Below the pieces are notes generated by a model, which was not told the origin of the DNA, made no database searches, and saw only the letters and a program-made list of their open reading frames with translations. A DNA stretch of 7,361 nt from JBBRHH01 sp038222915 (GTDB taxonomy: Bacteria > Planctomycetota > Phycisphaerae > Tepidisphaerales > Tepidisphaeraceae), in NCBI GenBank assembly GCA_038222915.1, contig JBBRHH010000301.1, positions 1 to 7,361 on the forward strand, read 5' to 3'. Of this stretch, positions 1 to 5,038 are shown piece by piece. The translations under genes and the position numbers were made by a program. Within the stretch, counting starts at the first letter, position 1; every line of letters begins with the position of its first letter.

Positions 1-2
1 AC

Positions 3-158
3 CGCTACCGCGAGACTGTCTATCACATCACCATCAAGAACGGCGGCAAAGGCACCTCCGTCGAGCGCGTCATCAGCGACGGCATCGAACAGCCCGAGAA
101 GACCGTGCCGCTCGTCGACGATCGCCAGCAGCACGATGTCGATGTCGTCATGGCATAG
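3..158 (+). CDS. C-terminal fragment of a GH94-type glycoside phosphorylase / cyclic glucan synthase-like protein (5' end outside window)
   Basis: An open frame enters from the left edge (frame 3) and ends at TAG 156-158, giving 51 residues. The peptide reads RYRETVYHITIKN, then a VISDGIEQ segment, then VPLVDDRQQHDVDVVMA. The order 'Y-x-I-x-(V/I)-x-N ... DG ... (I/V)PL-x-DD ... H-x-V-x-V' at the very C-terminus matches the closing beta-sandwich of GH94 proteins (cellobiose/cellodextrin phosphorylases and the NdvB/cyclic beta-1,2-glucan synthase C-terminal part). GH94 enzymes act on beta-glucosides by phosphorolysis. No catalytic residue lies in this fragment, so neither activity nor total length can be judged. 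Codon use looks coding (G/C-rich third positions) and the stop is followed by intergenic sequence with a hairpin. Family assignment rests on recalled motif spacing in a short tail; another carbohydrate-active beta-sandwich tail is possible. Confidence 0.7.
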   Translation, partial: RYRETVYHITIKNGGKGTSVERVISDGIEQPEKTVPLVDDRQQHDVDVVMA

Positions 159-192
159 CGGCCGTTTTGATCTGTACATACCAAGAAGAAAC

Positions 193-216
193 CCCAGGAA
201 GAATAAAATTCCTGGG
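193..216. terminator. Perfect 8-bp hairpin between convergent genes, probable bidirectional terminator
   Basis: CCCAGGAA (193-200) and TTCCTGGG (209-216) are exact inverted repeats around an 8-nt A-rich loop. It lies 34 bp after the GH94-like stop and 48 bp after the RRM gene stop, between two convergent genes. On the - strand the stem is followed by GTTTCTTCTTGG, on the + strand by CTCGTTTGCTCTT. Both tails are T-rich but interrupted, so it is a moderate rather than a classical intrinsic terminator, serving one or both genes. Confidence 0.6.
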
Positions 217-264
217 CTCGTTTGCTCTTAAGCAATGTACCTGGTGAAGGTACGGTTGGCGTTC

Positions 265-675
265 TTAGTAGCGACCGCCTCGGCCGCCGCCACCACCGCC
301 ACCACCACCTCCGCCGCCGTAGCCGCCACGGCCACCGCCGCCGCCGCCACTGCTGCGACCACCACCACCGCCGCCGCCGAATCCACCGCGGCCACCACCA
401 CCGCCACCGCCGCCACCGCCGCGATTTTCCTTCGGCTTGGCTTCGTTGACTGTGAGTGCGCGGCCATCATTCTGCTGGCCGTTCAATGCGCTGATGGCTG
501 CCTGGGCTTCATCTTCTGTGCCCATTTCGACGAATCCGAAGCCTTTGCTTCGACCCGTGTCACGGTCAGCGATCACTTCGGCGCTCTGCACGGTTCCGTG
601 CTGAGCGAACAACTGCTCCAGGTCGGAACTGCTAACGTTGTAGCTAAGGTTCCCGACATACAACTTCTTGCCCAT
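265..675 (-). CDS. Small glycine-rich RRM RNA-binding protein
   Basis: The 136-residue protein has a single RNA recognition motif (about residues 3-82) followed by a glycine tail. RNP2 is LYVGNL (5-10) and RNP1 is KGFGFVEM (44-51), with the aromatic residues Tyr6, Phe46 and Phe48 that stack on RNA bases. The order beta1-alpha1-beta2-beta3-alpha2-beta4 is intact. Residues 86-136 are 41 of 51 glycine, with RGGF, RGGY and RGGRY motifs. The build resembles bacterial and cyanobacterial Rbp proteins, which bind single-stranded RNA and are often cold-induced; regulation here is not shown. I chose the ATG at 675 because AGGAGA lies 6 nt upstream and because MGKKLYVGNL is the usual family start. The frame stays open to 852 but that extension resembles no RRM N-terminus. 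The gene is monocistronic, convergent with the GH94-like gene and divergent from the YkgJ-type gene. Confidence 0.93.
   Translation of the reverse strand: MGKKLYVGNLSYNVSSSDLEQLFAQHGTVQSAEVIADRDTGRSKGFGFVEMGTEDEAQAAISALNGQQNDGRALTVNEAKPKENRGGGGGGGGGGRGGFGGGGGGGRSSGGGGGGRGGYGGGGGGGGGGGGRGGRY
268..420 (-). repeat. Low-complexity GGN triplet tract encoding the poly-glycine tail
   Basis: On the + strand this reads as near-continuous (G/A)CC and GCC triplets, i.e. GGN glycine codons on the coding strand, including uninterrupted runs of 10 and 12 glycines broken by Arg, Phe, Tyr or Ser codons. The tract covers codons 86-136 of the RRM gene. Glycine codons are mixed (GGC and GGT) rather than a pure trinucleotide microsatellite, but the repetitiveness makes it prone to length change by slippage and to assembly error. 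Confidence 0.9.
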
Positions 676-680
676 TACGA

Positions 681-686
681 TCTCCT
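681..686 (-). promoter_or_regulatory. Shine-Dalgarno AGGAGA of the RRM gene
   Basis: AGGAGA on the - strand, with AGGAG ending 6 nt before the ATG at 675. It is the strongest ribosome binding site in the window and decides the start against the longer open frame reaching 852. Confidence 0.8.
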
Positions 687-841
687 GCTTTTGGGCTTCA
701 ACCCGCTGTCTGCTTTCCGGGTTAATGAAAGGGGCCGACATTTGACCCAAGGTAGGAGGGGCGAAGAGAAGAGAGGTGGGAGTACTGTACAGACAGGTCT
801 CACTTACCCTGGACTCGATCGTCGAACCAACCTGAATAGTT

Positions 842-870
842 ATTATCGTCAAGCCGATATGGCAAGTCCA
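842..870 (-). promoter_or_regulatory. Possible sigma70-type promoter for the RRM gene
   Basis: On the - strand, TGGACT (870-865, 4 of 6 to TTGACA) and GATAAT (847-842, 5 of 6 to TATAAT) are separated by exactly 17 nt. Transcription would begin near 835 and give a 5' leader of about 160 nt before the RRM start codon. The match is modest and the leader length is inferred; other promoters in this region are equally possible. Confidence 0.25.
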
Positions 871-984
871 GCCCGCTACACAAGAATTACAAAACCGTGC
901 CCCAATCGCTTAAAGTCTGCCTCAGCGAACGCTTATCGGTCCCAAAAAGTAATATCGTTGCCGCTGTATATCGAAAGAACCGCC

Positions 985-1497
985 ATGAAACTTCCCGTTT
1001 CCAACACCCACTCGCCAGACCCCTGGTATGCCGATGGCCTCAGCTTCACCTGCACCCAGTGCGGCAACTGCTGCACCGGCAACCCAGGATTCGTCTGGAT
1101 CAGCGACGAGGAAATCGACCGCCTCGCCACGCATCTCAACATCACCCGCGAGCAAACCCTCAAGCAATACTGCCGTAAGATCGGCGGCAAAATCAGCCTC
1201 AAAGAACTCCGCACCCCCGAAGACAATTACGACTGCATCTTCCTGAAGGAAACCAAAATCCCCGCGCGCCCCAACAAGCTCCCCCAAGTGCGCCGCACCT
1301 GCACCATCTACCCCGTGCGCCCACTCCAATGCCGCACCTGGCCATTCTGGGATGGATTAATGGACTCAGCCAAAAATTGGAACACGGCCGCCAAGCGCTG
1401 CCCGGGAATGAACACCGGAAAGAAATACACCCGCGAACAAATGGAAGCACTGCGCGACGCGAAAGATTGGCCCGCCGCGCCCCCCTCCTCGTCCTGA
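985..1497 (+). CDS. YkgJ/UPF0153-family CxxCxxCC cysteine cluster protein
   Basis: The 170-residue protein carries the family signature CTQCGNCC (Cys23, Cys26, Cys29, Cys30), then Cys84, the segment RTCTIYPVRPLQCRTWPFW (Cys106, Cys116) and RCPG (Cys139). This matches the YkgJ family (Pfam CxxCxxCC, annotated as zinc- or iron-chelating), predicted to bind a metal or Fe-S cluster; no biochemical role is firmly established. There is no signal peptide or membrane helix, so it is probably cytoplasmic. I chose the ATG at 985 because it lies 22 codons before the signature, as usual in the family; the frame runs open much further upstream but only through the antisense of the RRM gene. The ribosome binding site is weak (GAAAG about 9 nt upstream). 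Length is within the family's usual range. It is a single gene whose stop lies 4 bp from the stop of the convergent TlpA-like gene. Confidence 0.9.
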   Translation: MKLPVSNTHSPDPWYADGLSFTCTQCGNCCTGNPGFVWISDEEIDRLATHLNITREQTLKQYCRKIGGKISLKELRTPEDNYDCIFLKETKIPARPNKLPQVRRTCTIYPVRPLQCRTWPFWDGLMDSAKNWNTAAKRCPGMNTGKKYTREQMEALRDAKDWPAAPPSSS

Positions 1498-1501
1498 AAC
1501 T

Positions 1502-2722
1502 TTACTCTTTCGGAAGCGTCGCCAGCGCCGCTTTGGCCGTATCCGCGAACGGCGTGTTCGGAAACTGATCGATCACTTCCTGATACTTTTTGCGCGCCAT
1601 GTCATTGCGACCCGCCGACTTGTAGCTCGCGGCCATGTTCAGCGCACCCTTCGCCTTCGTATCATTCGCCCCGCCCACGGCCTGCTTCACGAACGCCGGA
1701 TCCTTCTCATAATTCTTCACCTCTTCCGCGGCTGTCGCGGCCGCGGGCGTCTCCGCGAACGACGCCACCACATCCTTGAACTTCGCGTAAGCCAGCGTGT
1801 CCTTCTTCGCGTCTTTCAGCTTCTGCGCAACCGCCAGCGCCTGCTCGGCCCGGTCCGCCTTCTCCGCCGCATCAATCTGCGCCTTCGCCTCGGGAATCTT
1901 CACCAGCTCCGCAAGTTTCGTCCGCGCCTTTGCGGCCGAGGGCAGCGATCCAAGACTCCCGGCAATCTCCTTCAGCTTCGTCACCGCCTGCGCATACTGC
2001 TTCTGCTCAATCAGCGGGTCCACCTCGGCCAGCGCCTTGTCGGCGTATTCTCCCAACTGCTTTCCGATTTCTTCCGATCGCTTGGCAAACATTCCATCCG
2101 CCAGCGCCGCATTCGGAATCCCCGCCAGCAACCGGATCGCCGTCTTCGCGTCCCCGCTCTTGATCGCCGCATCCACCTTGTCGCACGAAGCATTCGCCGC
2201 CGCCAGAACCGCCGGATCCACAAGCTGCGGCGGATGATTCTTGAACGCATCCGCCAGCGCACCATCGATGCCGCCCGGATGCCCTTTCCACAACACGGAG
2301 CCGTCGGGGCCAAGCAGAACCGTGAACGGAATGCCCGTCTCGCCCCACGTCGACCAGATCTTGTTCTTCCAACCCAGGCCATCAAAATATTGCGGCCACA
2401 CAAACCCCTTCTCCTTTGCCACCGCAATCATCTTCTGCTGATCGCTGTCGAGGCTCACGCCCAGAAACTGCATCCCCTTGGGCGCATACTTCGCGTTCAC
2501 GTCCACCATATGGCCGGCTTCCGCCATGCACGGCCCGCACCACGTCGCCCAGAAATCAACAACCACAATCTTCCCGCGCAGCGCCTCCAGGCTGATGTTC
2601 GACCCATCAACTGCCTTATACGCAAGCGCAGGCTTGTCCCCGACATTCAGCTCGGCACGCACCGGCATACAAGCAAAAGCGGCCAACAGCCCAAACGTCA
2701 AAATCGATGTCGTTTTTTTCAT
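1502..2722 (-). CDS. Exported TlpA/ResA-like thioredoxin with C-terminal helical repeat region
   Basis: The 406-residue product starts with a signal peptide (MKKTTS, hydrophobic core 7-19, likely cleavage VRA|E at 23/24), then a TlpA/AhpC-TSA type thioredoxin domain at about 26-165. The active site is WCGPC (Cys62, Cys65) and the cis-proline motif is GIPF (Pro132), so it should be a functional thiol-disulfide oxidoreductase outside the cytoplasm. Residues ~168-406 are Ala/Lys/Glu-rich and helical, ending in a TPR-like unit (ASYKSAGRNDMARKKYQEVI, about 365-384), suggesting a protein interaction tail. Typical TlpA/ResA proteins are under 200 residues, so the tail more than doubles the length. 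I prefer ATG 2722 over the in-frame TTG at 2728 because GGGAG lies 7 nt before the ATG but only 1 nt before the TTG. Cys18 sits in a poor lipobox (AFAC), so a lipoprotein is less likely. The substrate is unknown. Confidence 0.92.
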   Translation of the reverse strand: MKKTTSILTFGLLAAFACMPVRAELNVGDKPALAYKAVDGSNISLEALRGKIVVVDFWATWCGPCMAEAGHMVDVNAKYAPKGMQFLGVSLDSDQQKMIAVAKEKGFVWPQYFDGLGWKNKIWSTWGETGIPFTVLLGPDGSVLWKGHPGGIDGALADAFKNHPPQLVDPAVLAAANASCDKVDAAIKSGDAKTAIRLLAGIPNAALADGMFAKRSEEIGKQLGEYADKALAEVDPLIEQKQYAQAVTKLKEIAGSLGSLPSAAKARTKLAELVKIPEAKAQIDAAEKADRAEQALAVAQKLKDAKKDTLAYAKFKDVVASFAETPAAATAAEEVKNYEKDPAFVKQAVGGANDTKAKGALNMAASYKSAGRNDMARKKYQEVIDQFPNTPFADTAKAALATLPKE

Positions 2723-2729
2723 AATCAAG

Positions 2730-2734
2730 CTCCC
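2730..2734 (-). promoter_or_regulatory. Shine-Dalgarno GGGAG of the TlpA-like gene
   Basis: GGGAG on the - strand ends 7 nt before the ATG at 2722. This spacing supports MKKTT as the N-terminus and argues against initiation at the TTG at 2728. Confidence 0.7.
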
Positions 2735-2747
2735 ACGAAGTGCCCCC

Positions 2748-2761
2748 GCCGATTTTTCGGC
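2748..2761 (-). other. Small hairpin in the leader of the TlpA-like gene
   Basis: GCCGA and TCGGC form a perfect 5-bp stem around a 4-nt loop (AAAA on the - strand), 25 bp upstream of the TlpA-like start codon. It is not followed by a T run on the - strand (GGGGGCACTTCG follows), so it is not a convincing terminator. It may be incidental or a leader structure. The rest of 2723-2861 shows no clear promoter. Confidence 0.25.
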
Positions 2762-2861
2762 ACCAACACGCTACTACGATAGGCCGTCGCTGTCCATTTT
2801 CGTCTTCATACGTGCGGCCATCAACAGACTATATCGCCACAACGGATCAACGTTCGCGCGA

Positions 2862-3176
2862 TCATTGCCCGTAAGTTAGCACGCGCATGACATGAATCCA
2901 TCCAGAAAGGGCAATAATTGCAGGGATAGTCACGAGAAAGCACACGAAACTCCGCAGCCGGATGGCCGACCATATGCCCACGGCGACAGCGATGGGAGCC
3001 AGAACCCCACCGACCCCAGCGCAACCTGCCCGTACGTTATCAAACCGCCACATTGCCCTTGCAACCACAAGCAAAACCAGCGACAGCAGCCCCGTCCCAG
3101 GAGTCAATCGAATCACAAAATCCAGTGAGACGGTGGTAAGACCCTCTTCCTGCGACACCTTCGGATTCTTTGACAT
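2862..3176 (-). CDS. Hypothetical small membrane protein with three predicted helices
   Basis: I do not recognise this 104-residue protein. It has a polar N-terminus (1-26) and three hydrophobic stretches: about 27-43 (TGLLSLVLLVVARAMW), 54-73 (GVGGVLAPIAVAVGIWSAI) and 76-97 (SFVCFLVTIPAIIALSGWIH), with short charged loops (RFDNVR, RLR). Positive charges follow helices 1 and 2. There is no enzyme motif. Reality as a gene is supported by its position 48 bp after the CorC-like stop on the same strand, and by coherent membrane topology. Third codon positions are less G/C-rich than in neighbours (ACT CCT GGG, TTG, GTT), which may mean lower expression, faster evolution or a later arrival. The start ATG 3176 has only a weak ribosome binding site (GAG 7 nt upstream). 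It could share the upstream operon's transcript. A spurious frame is not excluded. Confidence 0.6.
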   Translation of the reverse strand: MSKNPKVSQEEGLTTVSLDFVIRLTPGTGLLSLVLLVVARAMWRFDNVRAGCAGVGGVLAPIAVAVGIWSAIRLRSFVCFLVTIPAIIALSGWIHVMRVLTYGQ

Positions 3177-3224
3177 TCGAATCTCGGTGAACGAAGAATT
3201 TCCTGACGTCGCGGCCGATTCAGA

Positions 3225-4526
3225 TCAGCCCGCACTCGCCCCAACCGGGCTAGCCTGCGCAATCCGCTCAATCTTCAACCGGTTCACCCGTTGCGGCTGT
3301 GCATCAATCACCGTGTACCGCACATTGTCGTGCACCATCACCGCCCCCTTCGCCGGAATCTGTCCGAGCGTAATCGACACAAACCCCCCGATCGTCTCCG
3401 TCCCATCCTCGGTCGGAATGTCCAGCCCCATCTGCGAGTTGGCGTCTTCGATGCTCAGCCGCGCATCCGCTTCAAACGTATGGTCGTCGATCTTGCGCAC
3501 CATCTTCGGCTCCACCGGCTCATGCTCATCAGTGATCTCCCCCACCAGCTCTTCCAGAATATCTTCGATCGTCACCAGCCCCGCCGTACCGCCATACTCG
3601 TCCAGCACAATCCCAATGTGCACCTTCTGCATCCGAAACTCCCGCAGCAGATCGCGCAGCGCCTTGGTCTCGGGCACAAAAATCGCCGGCCGCATCGCCG
3701 AGCGAATATTGAACTTCTCCGGCGGCTCTCCCAGATGTTTCAGCAAGTCCCGCGCGTAAAGCATCCCGATCACATGATCCAGCGTCCCATCGTAAACCGG
3801 CAACCGCGAATGCCCGCTCTCTTCCAGCGTCTGCTTCACCGTTTCCAGCGTAGCGTGAATCTCAATCGCAACAATTTCAGGCCGCGCCGTCATGATCTGG
3901 CCAACCTGCGTGTCGCGAAATTCGATGACCGACTCGATCATCTCCCGTTCCTGCTCGTCGACGACCCCCTCCTTTACCCCCTCCTCCACGACCGAAACGA
4001 TGTCCTGCTCGATCTGTTCCTGCTGCGCATGCGTCGTGCCGGCAATTCGCGCGACCAGCGCATCTATCCAGTGCATCACCCGCGTCACCGGCAGCAGCAC
4101 ATACCGCAACCCGTGCAGAAACGGCGCAAACGTCGCGATGAACGCCTCGCCCGCATGCTGCGAAACTGCATGCGGAATCGCCACCGAGAAAAACAGGTGC
4201 ATGATCCCGGTAATCGCAAACGACGCGAGATACTGCACCCACAGACTGCCATGATGAAACGCCCGCATCACGCTCAGCAGCATCAGAATATTAAACACCA
4301 GCCGCCCGACCGCCGTCACAAAAATCAGGTCATTGGTGTGCTCGATCGTCGGCTCAATCCACCGGGCCTTGTCCGCCTCTTCCAGCAATGCCGTCAGGCG
4401 GGCTCGCGAAAAATCCCGGAGCGAATACGTCAGCGTCGAAAAAACCAGCGTCGCCAGAGAACAGAGGATTATGGCTGCAGCAGCGATGATCATAATGAAA
4501 TTTACCAAATCCGGCCCGCTGCTCAC
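3225..4526 (-). CDS. DUF21-CBS-CorC/HlyC domain membrane protein (CNNM/CorC family), divergent membrane domain
   Basis: The 433-residue protein has an N-terminal membrane domain in the DUF21 position (helices about 10-36, 66-88, 98-120 and a hydrophobic stretch 129-160), an acidic linker (VVEEGVKEGVVDEQEREMIE, 179-198), a CBS pair (about 208-335, with SGHSRLPVYDG and LDEYGGTAGLVTIEDILEEL) and a C-terminal CorC/HlyC domain (about 345-425). Family members are implicated in Mg2+/Co2+ transport or resistance; older annotation calls them hemolysins. The soluble half is canonical. The membrane half is not: the usual FSxxExA appears as FSTLTYS (29-35), GNxxxN as GRLVFN (74-79), and GExxPK as SVAIPH (114-119). 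The start is GTG 4526, overlapping the ybeY stop by 4 bp (GTGA), so translation is probably coupled; I see no good ribosome binding site. An ATG at codon 12 would cut into the first helix and is less likely. Confidence 0.88.
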   Translation of the reverse strand: MSSGPDLVNFIMIIAAAAIILCSLATLVFSTLTYSLRDFSRARLTALLEEADKARWIEPTIEHTNDLIFVTAVGRLVFNILMLLSVMRAFHHGSLWVQYLASFAITGIMHLFFSVAIPHAVSQHAGEAFIATFAPFLHGLRYVLLPVTRVMHWIDALVARIAGTTHAQQEQIEQDIVSVVEEGVKEGVVDEQEREMIESVIEFRDTQVGQIMTARPEIVAIEIHATLETVKQTLEESGHSRLPVYDGTLDHVIGMLYARDLLKHLGEPPEKFNIRSAMRPAIFVPETKALRDLLREFRMQKVHIGIVLDEYGGTAGLVTIEDILEELVGEITDEHEPVEPKMVRKIDDHTFEADARLSIEDANSQMGLDIPTEDGTETIGGFVSITLGQIPAKGAVMVHDNVRYTVIDAQPQRVNRLKIERIAQASPVGASAG

Positions 4527-5038
4527 CGCAGCTTTAAAATAGCCTTCTTTGCGGGGTTGGCGGCAAACACCGGACCTATCTCCAGTAGCGATAGGATGGC
4601 ATCCTCCAGCGCGTGCATCTTACGATATCCTGCGCGGGTTCTATCGTCGTGGCCGCTCAAGTGCAACAGACCATGCACTCCATATAGCAATATTTCGCAT
4701 TCCACCGCAATGCCCCGGGGCTTGGCTTGCCGCCGCGCTTCGGGCACGCAAATCACCACTTCGCCCGCAACGCAGTGCCCGGCATCATCCTCATCCAGCG
4801 AAAAAGTCAGCACATCAGTCGGCCCGGCAATCGCCAGGAACTGCTCGTGCAGATCCCCCATCCGTCTGTCACCCACGAGTGCCACCGATAGTTCGCGAAG
4901 ATGAGTCGGCGCCGCCGCGTGGGCCGCAATCAGGTGCTTCCGCAGAAACGGCACATACGCGCGCCCAATCTCCGCATGGATATTCAATTCCAGTGCCGAT
5001 GTCGTCCTGCGCGAATTAGTCTTTCGGGAGATGCCCAT
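4523..5038 (-). CDS. ybeY: Endoribonuclease YbeY (rRNA maturation factor), variant zinc site
   Basis: The 171-residue protein matches YbeY (UPF0054), a zinc-dependent RNase in 16S rRNA 3'-end maturation and 70S quality control. Visible motifs: ELSVALVGDRRMGDLHEQF (49-67), the near-invariant TDVLTFSL (74-81, usually TDVLSFP), GEVVICVPEA (92-101) and the metal motif HGLLHLSGHDD (122-132) followed by Met141. The canonical motif is HGxLHLxGYDH; here the first two ligands His122 and His126 are present, but the third position is Asp132 and the usual aromatic is His130. Asp can bind zinc, so activity is plausible but not certain. The length is normal for the family, with a short polar N-terminal extension (residues 1-15). 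The ATG directly follows the TGA of the PgpH-type gene (TGAATG) and the stop overlaps the CorC-like start, so the gene is the centre of a tight operon. Confidence 0.95.
   Translation of the reverse strand: MGISRKTNSRRTTSALELNIHAEIGRAYVPFLRKHLIAAHAAAPTHLRELSVALVGDRRMGDLHEQFLAIAGPTDVLTFSLDEDDAGHCVAGEVVICVPEARRQAKPRGIAVECEILLYGVHGLLHLSGHDDRTRAGYRKMHALEDAILSLLEIGPVFAANPAKKAILKLR

Larger units (their letters stand above)
676..984. other. Divergent intergenic region between the RRM and YkgJ-type genes
   Basis: These 309 bases contain no convincing gene. They should hold the promoters of both divergent genes. Seen here: the RRM ribosome binding site, a candidate - strand promoter at 842-870, a purine-rich + strand tract (751-780, 27 of 30 purines), which is pyrimidine-rich in the RRM leader, and an 8-bp palindrome CTGTACAG (785-792). 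Base composition is more AT-rich around 830-960 than in the flanking genes, as expected for promoters. I see no clear -35/-10 pair for the + strand gene. Confidence 0.6.

Noticed and set aside
271..423. Repeat tract as a possible CRISPR, minisatellite or regulatory repeat array
   Set aside because: The periodicity is three bases and is fully explained by the glycine codons of the RRM protein tail; there are no spacers.
785..792. CTGTACAG palindrome as an operator site
   Set aside because: A single 8-bp palindrome without flanking symmetry or a second copy; expected by chance in a window of this size.
776..838. Short + strand GTG frame after an AGGAGG-like sequence (754-759)
   Set aside because: Only about 20 codons, spacing to the Shine-Dalgarno-like sequence is too long, and composition shows no coding character.
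676..852. N-terminal extension of 59 residues on the RRM protein
   Set aside because: The extension has no RRM-like character, a strong AGGAGA ribosome binding site precedes the ATG at 675, and that start matches the family.
235..984. Long + strand open frame running into the YkgJ-type gene, giving an Ala/Thr-rich 420-residue fusion
   Set aside because: Its first part is the antisense of the RRM gene, and the Ala/Thr runs come from reading GGN glycine codons backwards. The real start is ATG 985 just before the CxxCxxCC signature.
3291..4904. 537-residue + strand open frame opposite the CorC-like and ybeY genes
   Set aside because: Arg/His/Pro-rich composition typical of antisense reading of G/C-rich third positions, while the - strand carries recognisable domains with clean motifs.
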